Source of the DNA: Phallusia mammillata
Lineage: Eukaryota > Chordata > Ascidiacea > Phlebobranchia > Ascidiidae
Reading direction: 5' to 3'
Length of the DNA stretch: 64,000 nt
Assembly: GCA_003260075.1 (NCBI GenBank)
Contig: QLIY01000056.1
Coordinates: 118,120 to 182,119, forward strand
Shown: positions 12,443 to 23,700 of the stretch, piece by piece
Layout of the letters: the number at the start of each line of letters is the position of its first letter
Numbering within the stretch: position 1 is the first letter of the stretch
The notes under the pieces: model-generated
Database searches by the model: none
What the model saw: only the letters and a program-made list of their open reading frames with translations
What the model was told of the DNA's origin: nothing
Translations under genes and position numbers: made by a program

Positions 12443-14476
12443 TCAGATTGGCTCTGTAGGGGGATTATTCTTTGCTATATTGGCTAAAAAATATAAAAAA
12501 GGTTTAAAACAAATGTTGAAAAGCTGTTGTTACAAACTATAAACAACATACCTTTTACCATATCCAACTCCAATCTGAGAAAAAAAAGTATCATAAGAAT
12601 GTATCTAGGCTAGATTATAACAAGGTTTAAATGAATTACCTTTTGCAAACTCTAAATTGATGCATTTCCTGATTTAAATGCTGTAACTTCTTGTATGCTT
12701 CGTATTCGTCTGAAACATTCTCATACACAGCAAGAATAGATGAAACTTCTTCAAAACTGGCCCCTACTTTACCTGAAAATATTTAGTTTGCAATAAAAGT
12801 AAGTCACAAAATTTTCAAATGATTTTTCCAACTTTATATTTACAAGTACAATGCAGAAATGTATTTTTATCCATTTTGCAGTTTGACATCTTTGACTTGA
12901 AAATATCTACATTTTTTTAATCTAAAAGTTATTTTTTTTAATACCAATAGCTACAGTAATTGCCTCCACTTCTTGGTTGATGTCCTGAAGTAACACAAGG
13001 TGACTACATAACCGTGTTAACTTTTTGTTACTGACATCAACCTGTTTCAGGGATTGCTGAAGTTGCTTGCTAAGTTTCTGAAAAACACCCAACACTACTG
13101 TAAGACACAAAAGTGTACTTTAAACTTAAAACAAGATCATAATTTCAAAAAATTTGTGCAAAACTTGCAGTACGAGTATTGCATATTTATATCCGATACA
13201 TAGGTGTTGTATTTATAGCATATGTGCCTTTTAACACAGTTTATATTGTGGTATATGCTGACTTGGGTGTCCCCAAAGAATTAAGGTGACATTTTAAGAT
13301 GTACCAAATTTGGTCACAATCTTGGTCTGTACTAAATGTCAAGAAATTGCATGACAGCAAAAATCACTTAAAAGCTTGGTTGAACAGTTCAAAGTAACAG
13401 ACAATATAATAATACTGTACTGCTACACATCCCTCTCAAGCTTATAATATGAAACTTTTGAAAGGGGGGGGGGTAAAAATCACTTAAAAGCTTGGTTGAA
13501 CAGTTCAAAGTCACAAACAATATAATAATATTGTACTGCTACACATCCCTCTCAAGCTTATAATATGAAACTTTTGAAATTTACTATTTGGATAAATGAA
13601 AAAAAAAACTTTTACATTAGGACATGTTCGTTTTTAAAGTCATTTATTTGGCAGTATTACCTCTGCATCTTTGGTACAGTCTACTGTGGTTGAATGCAGT
13701 GCTTGCCATTGTTCCTGGTATCTACAGAAGGAAAATGGTAAAATTACTATATATATCTCACACAGTCCGAATCAAACTTAAAATCATTCAAAAGTTTGTG
13801 ATGTGTTGCAGTGGTTCCCAACCAGGGCGGGATTTTGTAATTTGTAGGAGGGGAATTTGTGTCACAATATTTATCTCTTACTGGTTATTTTTCAGTAAAG
13901 TTCATAATATTTAGCACAAAGAAATACAAAGAGGAATATTAGAGGCAATAGAGCTTTTCTATTCTAAGAATTAGATTAAAATGTTAATGTAAACGATATT
14001 TTAGCAAACTAAATTTATAGGAGGGAATTAGATTTGAATATCAACTAAACACAGGACAAAAAGGTTGGGAACCACTGGGCATATTTCAAAGCAATAATCT
14101 TGCCTTTGTAACAGCAATGCTCCTTCATTTCCTTCAGCATTTTTTACTAAACTCATTATTTTAAATTGAAAACCAACTACATTCCTAATTGAAAACCAGA
14201 AGTCCTGCATAGAGTAAAAAAGCAACAACAAATGCAGGTGAAGATTAATCAATTTTGTTCTGGCCAAATACATCAAAGTCAAGGCTGAGATGTAAATTTT
14301 CGGTCATTCTGAAGTCACAAATATATGATACAAACAATTGAGAGTTAAGTACAGTGAAACTTGCCAAACAAACATAAATTTACTTGATGCTGGTGATGTT
14401 ATAATTAGGATTAAAAAATGTTTTATCCATAAACAATGTTGTTTTTCGCTCAAGAAAAGAATCGTACTTTGCTTGA
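12443..14476 (-). CDS. DTNBP1: Dysbindin (BLOC-1 subunit), short form, 5' end not found
   Basis: Exons 14476-14384, 13721-13661, 13077-12945, 12772-12640, 12574-12552 and 12483-12443 (stop). They are phase-consistent and give about 160 residues. The stretch YQEQWQALHSTTVDC matches the dysbindin phrase YEDTWAALHRRAKDC, and GASFEEVSSIL matches LEASFEEVENNL. Between and after them lies a predicted coiled coil. Dysbindin is a coiled-coil subunit of BLOC-1 in endosome-to-lysosome trafficking. This gene stops soon after the coiled coil (NNPPTEPI), so the long acidic C-terminal half of the vertebrate protein is absent. The exon upstream of 14476 was not identified; it may lie upstream of or within the TTC14 region. 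The intron after 14384 carries a MITE. Confidence 0.75.
13809..14077. mobile_element. hAT-type MITE, family C variant
   Basis: Terminal inverted repeats CAGTGGTTCCCAACC and GGTTGGGAACCACTG bound a 269 bp AT-rich body with no coding potential. It is inside a dysbindin intron. The flanks show no clear 8-bp duplication. Confidence 0.65.
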
Positions 14477-14697
14477 CTGCAAAATAAAAATAGTAATACA
14501 CCACATTAAGGAACATGTTGGAATTTCATACCATGCCAAAAACAGTACTAAAACATTGACAGAAATATAACCAAACAATTAGCATATACAAGTATGTTTT
14601 ATGCTCAGGAAAGGAGAAAAACTTATTTAACTTAAACTTTGTTTCAACACATCATTTAAAATTGTTTTTATGCATTTCTGCACATCATAATAAAGAA
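14477..14697. other. Short gap between TTC14 stop and first visible dysbindin exon
   Basis: About 220 bases, AT-rich, with no exon I can support. It should contain the TTC14 3' UTR and perhaps dysbindin 5' sequence. Confidence 0.5.
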
Positions 14698-16503
14698 TTA
14701 AAGACTTTTGCGCTTTCCTTCAAATTTAGAAATCTGTTCCAAAATACTGCTAAAAGTGTCTTTATTTACTTTAGTTATTGGCACATGCGTTTTTGTACCA
14801 CTGTCATTTTGCGATGACCTCCTATTTTTATTATTGTTTGATTCATTTGCTGCATTGGACCTTTGGCTATTATTATCATTGGACCTTTGGCTTGTATTGG
14901 AGCCCAGAGACTTTCTTCTGTAACTAGGCTTCGCTGAAAATGATTGATTTTTGAAGTGTTCTGAACTCTCGTTTTTAGAAGGTCTGTGAAAAGTTTCCTG
15001 TTTTTTTGTGCTTGACTTTTTGCTTACTGATTCTTTACGGCTTCTTTCCACACTTCTCCCAGTCTCTGATGTTCTTCTACGAGTGCGCTCTTTAGAAGAA
15101 GATGTTGAAGATAATCTTCTCTTCTTTTTTCTCGGAGTATCAGAACTTGATGAAGAAGAAGAACTACTAGATGAGGAGCTTGATGAAGTTGATGAAGATG
15201 ATGAAGGGGACCTGTGTCGTGAGGAGGAGCTTTTCTTCCTTGACCTGCTTGATTTTCTTTGGTGTTTGCTGGATTTCGAACTGTGTTTACAATCTGCTTC
15301 TAGTTCCAACAAGTGGCGAACTTTAACAATTGTTGCTGTTTTCGAGGATTCTGCCTCGCTCCCTGAATCTGTTGATGATGAGCGCTTTTTAGCCTTTTGT
15401 ACTGCAGCAGACTTCTCCAAAGCCCCTAATGCTTTGACTGCTTCATCACAGGCAGGGTCCAATCCCAGAGCCTGTTTGTACAGTCTTGTAGCTTCTTTAA
15501 TTTGCTGAATGTCTTTAGCCTCAAGTTCAATACTCTTTGCTCTTTCAACCAAAACCTCCACAAGATATTTTTTGGCATTTTTATGCATAGGATCAAGTTT
15601 CAGAGCATGTTCAAAGTCACCGATAGCTCTTAAAAAGGTTCGTTTGTTGGCATAGACAGCCCCTCTGGCAACCAATGCTTCAACATTTACCATGTCTAAA
15701 TCCAAGGCATGGTTAAGTTCTTGCAAAGCCTCCATTATTTTACCTTTTCCATACAACTCTACTCCACGTTTCACTGCAGCATTGGCCACTTTTGCAGACT
15801 GCCTTTTTCGGAGTTGATCAAAATACTCTTCTGGGGGAAGTGTAACCTGTTTCAAATCATCAATTAGGGAATTGCAAGCACCCATAACAAGTCTTTGGCA
15901 CAGGTATTCTATAACATTTGGGTTGAAAAATCCAGCAGTGTGTGACATGATCTTGTCATAAGTTTCGTTTTCTAGTACCAATGACCTTTTATAAGACACA
16001 GGCAAGTCTTCATCTGTTATACTACCCAATGACAAATCTGTTTTGCTGTATCGTTTATGAAATGAAATGATCATTGTTTCATGAGCTTTGTCTACCTCAA
16101 TTACTGCTCCACGCACCATGTCACCTACAGTAAATCTTGAAATTGGATTTTCATGATTTGTTATAGTAGGAATTTCACTTTTGGGGCATTGCACTTCAAA
16201 TTCAAAGTCTTCAATATCATGGGCTTTACCAGCATCAAAACACAACAATGTAATGTAAAGTCCTCGATCACTTTTGCCTGCTACTCTTCCAATGACAATA
16301 TCTCCATTTTCAAATCTATTTGCAACAAAATGTTCCAATCTTGAACTTGATACACCCATAAACATCTCCAGTGGCGGTAGAATTGCATAAATATCCTTTT
16401 TGTTTTCTTCCGGGGACCATGGTTTTACTGATGTTGAACGATTGCGGTGTAAGCGCTTTAAATTGTTGCCAATTTTGTTGACAAACCTTTCAACTTTTGA
16501 CAT
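14698..16503 (-). CDS. TTC14: Tetratricopeptide repeat protein 14, single exon
   Basis: An uninterrupted frame of 601 residues from ATG at 16503. The same frame stays open 16 codons further upstream, but that stretch (FNLFYCVFSYF) looks like UTR, so the MSKVERFV start is preferred. Residues about 65-155 form an S1-type RNA-binding domain (GDIVIGRVAGKSDRGLYITLL ... GDMVRGAVIEVDK). Residues about 255-365 carry TPR units (VKRGVELYGKGKIMEALQEL; ALVARGAVYANK; AIGDFEHALKLDP; YKQALGLDP). The last 200 residues are Ser/Arg/Lys-rich with a poly-serine tract, as in splicing-associated proteins. This order (S1, TPR, RS-like tail) is that of TTC14. No introns, unlike most multi-exon neighbours. Head-to-head with EFCAB9 across 431 bases. 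Confidence 0.93.
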   Translation of the reverse strand: MSKVERFVNKIGNNLKRLHRNRSTSVKPWSPEENKKDIYAILPPLEMFMGVSSSRLEHFVANRFENGDIVIGRVAGKSDRGLYITLLCFDAGKAHDIEDFEFEVQCPKSEIPTITNHENPISRFTVGDMVRGAVIEVDKAHETMIISFHKRYSKTDLSLGSITDEDLPVSYKRSLVLENETYDKIMSHTAGFFNPNVIEYLCQRLVMGACNSLIDDLKQVTLPPEEYFDQLRKRQSAKVANAAVKRGVELYGKGKIMEALQELNHALDLDMVNVEALVARGAVYANKRTFLRAIGDFEHALKLDPMHKNAKKYLVEVLVERAKSIELEAKDIQQIKEATRLYKQALGLDPACDEAVKALGALEKSAAVQKAKKRSSSTDSGSEAESSKTATIVKVRHLLELEADCKHSSKSSKHQRKSSRSRKKSSSSRHRSPSSSSSTSSSSSSSSSSSSSSSDTPRKKKRRLSSTSSSKERTRRRTSETGRSVERSRKESVSKKSSTKKQETFHRPSKNESSEHFKNQSFSAKPSYRRKSLGSNTSQRSNDNNSQRSNAANESNNNKNRRSSQNDSGTKTHVPITKVNKDTFSSILEQISKFEGKRKSL

Positions 16504-16934
16504 TTTTAGGACAAAATAACTAAAAACACAGTAAAATAAATTAAAAAACAAATATGGTGTAAAAACAAAATAACTAAAATCTCAAACAGAAAAAAAGTTA
16601 AGTAAAATACCAGATGAATAGCAAAAATCAATTTGACATGCTGTCTTGGCAAAACCTTCCTGTTTGCCCATGTAAAACAACAGCTTAAAAACCATAACAA
16701 ACTTTAACGTGCAAAGACACAGTTGCAAACGTGCAAAAGTTTCACGCCAAGTTTCACACATATTGAGTCACATTATTTTTAATCAGATTAAAAAGTCTCA
16801 CCCTTCTGACTGTTTTCGTGACAAATTTGAGTCATAATGTGCAATTATGAGTTGCCTAGGAGCAGATTGTTGTTAACAAGCAATTATTTTTACAAGTGTA
16901 GTTTGCTACAAGATTTGATCGGGTCAGTAACAGG
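16504..16934. promoter_or_regulatory. Shared 5' region of TTC14 and EFCAB9
   Basis: A 431-base space between two divergent starts, without ORF or repeat support. By position it must hold both promoters. No TATA box or other defined element is recognised. Confidence 0.45.
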
Positions 16935-17531
16935 ATGAAGGTGAAGTCAAGAGTGCTTAATTATTTGCATTTGGACCGTTCGTTCAGCTTATTGACGGTG
17001 AAGAACACTTATTTGGTTCTCGAATATTTTCGTTTTCTCGACGTCCATAACAAGAACAAACTTAATGATATCCAGTTTTACCAGTTTATGCGACATGTTA
17101 CGAATTTGGATAAACGGCAGATCTTTCTGGTGTTGGATATGCTTGATCAACAGGCAACAGGATACATACGATTCCAGGAGTTTTATTTATTGGTGTGCAT
17201 TCTCATAGCACTAAACGACCGGGTGGAAAAACAGTTTATTTTTCGCCACTCAAAGATCGTGTTTGAGATGATGGACGAAGACGGTGGCGGAACAATTTCC
17301 GCTGATGAGTTCGGACAGTATGGATTTCTTTTTAATCTTAAAGATCATTCGGTACGAGACATATTTTTCGAGTTTGATGTATCAGGAGACGAAGAACTTG
17401 ATTACAAAGAATTTAAAATGTTTGCTATGGCTTGTATTGATAAGCAGAAGGAACTTGATGAAAAAAAGAAAGTAAAAATGTTGAAGGACATGGCAAGCGA
17501 CCAACCTGATGAAGATGACGATCTTGATTAG
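16935..17531 (+). CDS. EFCAB9: EF-hand protein EFCAB9 (CatSper calcium sensor)
   Basis: Single-exon frame of 198 residues. The N-terminal half (LEYFRFLDVHNKNKLNDIQFYQFMRHVTNL) matches vertebrate EFCAB9 closely ([29 protein letters not shown]). Three EF-hand-like units are visible: a degenerate one near residues 70-85 (DMLDQQATGYIRFQEF), and two with near-canonical loops near 117-130 (DEDGGGTISADE) and 150-163 (DVSGDEELDYKE). The C-terminus is acidic. In mammals EFCAB9 pairs with CATSPERZ and gives the sperm CatSper channel its pH-dependent calcium sensing. LRRIQ1 starts 239 bases downstream on the same strand. Confidence 0.93.
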   Translation: MKVKSRVLNYLHLDRSFSLLTVKNTYLVLEYFRFLDVHNKNKLNDIQFYQFMRHVTNLDKRQIFLVLDMLDQQATGYIRFQEFYLLVCILIALNDRVEKQFIFRHSKIVFEMMDEDGGGTISADEFGQYGFLFNLKDHSVRDIFFEFDVSGDEELDYKEFKMFAMACIDKQKELDEKKKVKMLKDMASDQPDEDDDLD

Positions 17532-17770
17532 TTATGACCCTGATATCGTCATATTTCTTTGGTGCAAAAAGATGCTCAAATCTTTACTCAAATATAAGCG
17601 TTTTTTTCATATTTTGTGATTTTTGTTGGTCAATGAGACAAGCGTTCATCTCATTGGATATAAACACAAGAACAAAACATAGCAACAAGTAACGCTGGTT
17701 TAAATTTTGGCGTTAACTTTTACTGCTTATTTCTAAAAATTTATCATCATAGTTTTTGGTAATCGTAACG

Positions 17771-20700
17771 ATGGAAATAGATTATGATGCCCTGGTAGAC
17801 GAAGAATTAGAGGCGTTGTCAGATTGTTCGTCAGTTAGTTCCGAAATCGACGACTTCAAAGATGAAACAAATGATGATATTTCTGATGAAACTTTCTCAT
17901 CGGATCAGAACAAATGGCTGTCCCTATTTCTCAGCAAGACTACGCAGCAATCTAACAAAACTTTGAGCTTACTAAATGATGCAGAAGACATTTTAAATGA
18001 GGTAACTTTGAACAACTTTATTGGAATTTCAATAACCTAAATTGTGAAATCGTATGTTATTTGTAGTTTTGTAGTAAGCTTTATCATATTTTGTGTAACA
18101 CTTCAGGTAAAAAACAATGAGACATGGTCACACCAAAATCACATTATTCTTGATCAGCTTAAGGATGAAACGGAAAAATGTGAAGGTAAGTGGGGTTCCT
18201 TTTCAAGAAATTTTTGTTGGATTAAAAAAAATTGCTCACATAAAATAATCAGCAATTTTTTAAAACAATGATGAACTGAAAGCTTAGGGATATATTTTTT
18301 TAATTTATAACTAAAACTTATAGTATATGACTTATGCATACTCATTTTAAATCTATGACATATTTATGGACTCTCGTCGTAATGTTATACACTTTAGTTT
18401 AAATTAATGTGTTGATTTTATAAACATGTTAATACTCTCAGTTTGTATGTTGTTGTTTTCTGGTTCAAAGCATTTCCTGTGTCAATTTATGTATTCTGGT
18501 ACTTGACCAAAGTTTTTGTTGCAGAGGTGATCAAAAAAGATATTTCTGGTTCTCATGAAATAGTAAGTATTTTTTTTCCATTTTCGACAAGCTGTTCAAC
18601 AGAACTTCAACAGTTCAAGTATTTTAAATTGTATGTTTTTCTTACTATCCTGAGCAGACTGAAGAATCTCTGCCATTAGCTGACGATGCTGACATTAAAA
18701 GTGTTGAAAGAGATAAAAAAGAAAATTTGGAATGTCCTAGTATAAAAGATACAAGTTTACTAGATTTGGAAGATAGATTGACAAAAATTGCAGAATCATT
18801 TGAACAACATCAGTGTGAAAGCAAGCAAAGAACTGATGTATGTTACAAAAATATTGATTTCTTCATTTTACTTTTCTTTTTGTGTAACAAATGTTTTTGC
18901 ACAGTTGCATTTATCCTGTTAGTTGTTTTTTTGGAATTCAACTTTTTTTTAAATAAACCTTTATTATTGTAGTTTGTAACTTCTTTGTGTAATATTTCAA
19001 ATTTTTTTGTTTGTCTGTAAATTAGTAATGCTGGTGTATGGTTGATAACAATGCTTTGTAAATTTTAAAAATAATTTTTGTTAAAGGATTTTGAAAAGTC
19101 ATGTCAAGAAGAGGTGGCATTCAGAATTGATGAAATTGTATCCGAACAATATGAAATTCAGAAACATTTAACAGAAATGGCTGAGACAGAAAAGAATATC
19201 TTTTTGGAGCTTGGCAAACAAAGGGAATTTTATTTTAAACAAAAACAAAACAATGCAGCTTGTCAAATACAGGTTAGTATGGGATTCTCTTCATACAGAA
19301 ATAATTGCTTAGCTTTAACTACTTTTTTTGGAAAATAGGGTGATGCTAAATACAGCATGATACCACATGTAATAATATATGTGCCAGATTATAGTGTTGT
19401 TTTAATGACAAACCCTCGGTCCAACCTAAATAGCTCTAATCAGCACTTTCTGAAGTCCAGAAAATTATAATTTTTGCATTAAGTATATATGTGTATGGGC
19501 TGATACTAAATGCACCACACAGTAAATCATATGGTGTTCTGACTGTAAGAATACATATGTATATATACCATGTAAGAATATACATACAAATAGAAACATA
19601 CATGCCAGATTATAGTTTTATTTCAATGACAAAGCCTCACCCTAAACCTAAAAAGCTCTTAGTAACAGTGCTATCAAAAGTTTGTCCACATAAACTATAC
19701 CTTTTGTATAAAGTACGTTTCTGTCCATTAAAACTGCTTACCATATGATAACAGGTGGTGCTGTGTGGTTCTATGCAGTGTTTAATATCTTTATGGAAAG
19801 TTAGTAGTCATAGCAGTTTATTTTCCTTGTTTATAATTTAGGCCTTGTACAGAGGATTCAGAACAAGAAAACAATTTGGTGAAGAATTAAATAAAAAGTT
19901 GAAAGTATTGAAACAACGCCGTTGGGAGGAACGTGTTGCCCAGGTTGAAGAAATGCGCAAAGCTGAGAAAGAAAAAACACTTTTACCTTTATCCAAAGAA
20001 GTTAATTCAAACCCTAGCAAATCCACTAATAATGATGATTCCTCTGATAATGAAGTAAACGAACAGGAAACTTTACATGAAAGTGATACATCATCTGAAA
20101 GCGTTTCTGAATCTGTCGAAAACTCGCAACAAATCTCATTAGCAGTGTCTAAAACTTTACATAAAGGGGGGGGGGAAACAGGAAACTTTAGATGAAAGCT
20201 ATACATCATCTGAAAGTGTTTCTGAATCTGTTGAAAACTCGCAACAAATCTCATTAGCAGTGTCTAAAACTTTACATAAAAGTGATGTGTTCTCTGAAAC
20301 TGTTTCTGAATCTGTTGAAAACTTGGAACGAAACTCATCAGCAGTGTATACTTTGCAAGTTTCTCATGAACTGACAATTGAAAGTTTTCCTGCTGTATCC
20401 CAACCAAGCCAGACACCTCCAAAACAAAAGCGACACCAGTTACTTCTTGATGAAATTAACAAAGACTTGAAAATACTTGAAGAAACAGGGGATAATCCAC
20501 CAAAGCCTGATTGCACAGAATCCAATGACGCTGTTTCAGCAAAACATGACAACTTAAAAAACTCCATGGATGCGAGTGATCAAAGTGCCAACAAAAATAA
20601 TGGGTCAAATACAACAGTTTCTGCAAATCCTATCATAAGGGCCATTGACAATGACTTAAAAGATCTTGAAAAATCTGTATGTTTTGAAAAGACCAAAGCT

Positions 20701-23700
20701 CAACCCCTCCATGTAGAATGCCAAGATGCAGACAATGTCAGTGAATGTGATTCATCAAAAAATTTAGAAACTGAGGATTCTAAACAACTAACTGGTTTAA
20801 AAAATAAGGCAGCAGATTCAGTCTTAGAGAACAGTACCAAACTATTTTCAGATCCTATTGACAAGCCTATTTCAACTGGTATTTCTACCACTGTCAACAA
20901 CCAAGATGTTACTCACAACACAAAGCCTAACGTATTGGAGCAGTATGATCATTCGCCTACTTCCAGCATTGCACCAAGCTCTCCTCAGACCCATCAAGTA
21001 TTGAAAGCTACAGTTAAGACAGTGCCTGATGGTATTGAAACATCTGAGTGTGACACATCTAGAGGCAGTGAAGATGCTGAATGTAGTACACATAGATTTA
21101 ACCAAGAAAGGGAAGTGTCTGAAAATCAACTTCCAATTGAAAATTACCAACCAATAGTGACCAAAACTGTACCTGTACAGGAAAGTGTGGAAGATAAAAC
21201 AAAAAATCTTGGCTGTAACTGTGAAACTTCAAATAAGGAAGACATGGAAAATCAAGTACCTTTGTTTGTTCCTGATGCTTGCACAGAAGAAATGGAGTTT
21301 TGTAAAAATAACAAGGCGTCTACTGAAAAACAGGATATTCAATCAATAAATGTAGAGAGTGAAGCGAAATGCTCACCTTTGAACAACACAGGCTTAGAAG
21401 TAGTAGACACCCCTATAGTGACATTTAGAACTGAACGTGAGAATGTGAATAAAACAGTGCCTTGTAATAACACTGCTGGGGGGGGGGACCTCCAGTGACA
21501 TTTAGCACTGAACGTGAGAATGTGAATAAAACAGTGCCTTGTAATAACACTGCTGGGGGGGGGGACATAAATAGGAATATTACTGACAACATAGATAAAG
21601 GCCAACCCCATGGGGGACAAGTTGACAACAAACCACCCGAAATAGTTACAAACAGTATAAAGGATCCAAAGAAGATTGACCATTTACTTTTAAATGAGGA
21701 AGCGGTTACTACTGTAGATTTTCAAACCGAGGGCCAACAAATTATAGCAAAGGATGATGAAAACACAAACACGGATCCACAAAGTGGGGGGGGGGCATTC
21801 TGGACACTTAAAACCTGAAGACCATGTCAACAAAGAGAAAATACCTTGTTCTGCCTCAAATGATTTAAATATTGCATTTTTGGATAAACAACAGACATGT
21901 AATGAACTGGACTCAAATTTGGTGACATGTGCCAAAAAGGAAGAATCTGGCATAAATACCAGTATTACAGATGACATAGATAAAGGCCAACCGTCTGAGG
22001 GAATCGATGACAACGAACCAAGCAAAATAGTTACAAATGTTATGGAGGATCCCAAGAAGATGGACACTGTATTTTTAAATGACAAAATGGTCACTTCTGT
22101 AGATTTTCAAGCAGAGAGCCACCAAATTATAGCAAAGGATGATGAAAACACAAACACGGATCCACAAAGTTTCAAACAAGAAGTAAATGCACCTTTAGAT
22201 GTACAAGAGCAGACTGATAGTCTTTTAGTGGCAGAGAAACACATAAGTGAAAAATCCCAAGGGTCTACACCTTGCAATCCAGATCAACAATCTTTTAAGA
22301 CGTCTTTGAATAATTGGAGGCATCATTGCACTGGGTGGTGTGTTGCTAACAAAGAAAAAACAAAAACTTCATTACGGAGGGTTGTAAGAAAATCATCTGC
22401 AGCGAAAAGACTTCCTCCGTTTACTGAAGAAGACATTTTGAATGGTAAGAAAAGTGTTGATAAAAAGTGTTTGTAGTGTTGGATTATTTGCCTAAACATA
22501 TCGGTTGTTATTTGTTTCATTATTAATTTTTGCATTATTTTCCCATGCCCAAATGTGTTATGCTCACAATGAGTCCACCGTCGAGCTGCCTGTTTTTATT
22601 GCAAGCTGTTGAATCTTTTTTGTTTGATTTGTTTAACTTAGGCAGTTGATAACTTCAATTTGGTTCAACCCATGGGGAACCACTGGGTTGCAGCAATACA
22701 GCCCAAGTTTCTTGCTCAAGAAAACACAAGCGACTGAAATAGGATCAGAACCCACAACCTTTTGAACACTAGTCGATTGCACTAACCACTTGGCCATCCT
22801 GGCAACATTTATACCATCCTGTTTAAATGCATTTAGATGATCGGGTTTTAAAAAATTGGCCAAATCTTTTATTGCGTCACTGTTGTTGACAGGCAAATGG
22901 CCACACAGCAGAGGGGAGGCAGTGGAGTCTCTTGATCAATTAAGCCGAGTGTTTATTCACCCTACTGATGCAACAGGTCGAAACTTGGTCGGGGGGGGGG
23001 AACAGGCAAATGGCCATACAGCAAAGGGGAGGCAGTGGAGTCTCTTGATCAAGTTAGCCGAGTGTTTATTCACCCTACTGATGCAACAGGTCGAAACTTG
23101 GTCACTTTTCAACGTTGTGTCAGTCTCACTCATTTGACATTGATTGAGTGTGGTTTAGTGTCTTTGGAGGGTTTGCAGCCATGTCCTAGTTTGAGGGTAA
23201 GTTTTATACCATTTGCTAACAAACTATTTTGTGGTAATGTAAGAGTGTAACATAGCACATAAAGCTAATTTCAGTAAATTAAAACATCTATGAATAAATA
23301 CAAGTAACATTTTTAATGTGATGTTTGCATAGACTATCTTACCCATATGGATCTTTTTTAGTAAAACTTAACAAACGATTTGTTTAAAATGAACTTATTG
23401 TAAATAAGACTGGACTCATATGTTTTTGTTCTTCATTATGTCTGTGTTCTTGGTTTTTATACACTTTGTAGGTGGTTACTTAATTGTATTGTGTTAGCGG
23501 TTTTCAATGGTTTTATATTAACTTAAAGATAATTAAGTACATAACTATTAAAGTACCAGTCAGCAGCACTGTTATTTGTGTTACAGCATATCAATGTGTC
23601 ACACAACAACATCAATGTAATTTCTTGTGATGGAATGACAAGACTTGAATCGCTGGTCGCAACTCATAACAAACTTACATCCATTCATGGACTCACAGGA

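Noticed and set aside
15008..15508. Acidic Asp/Glu/Leu ORF on the plus strand
   Set aside because: Antisense of the Ser/Arg-rich TTC14 tail.
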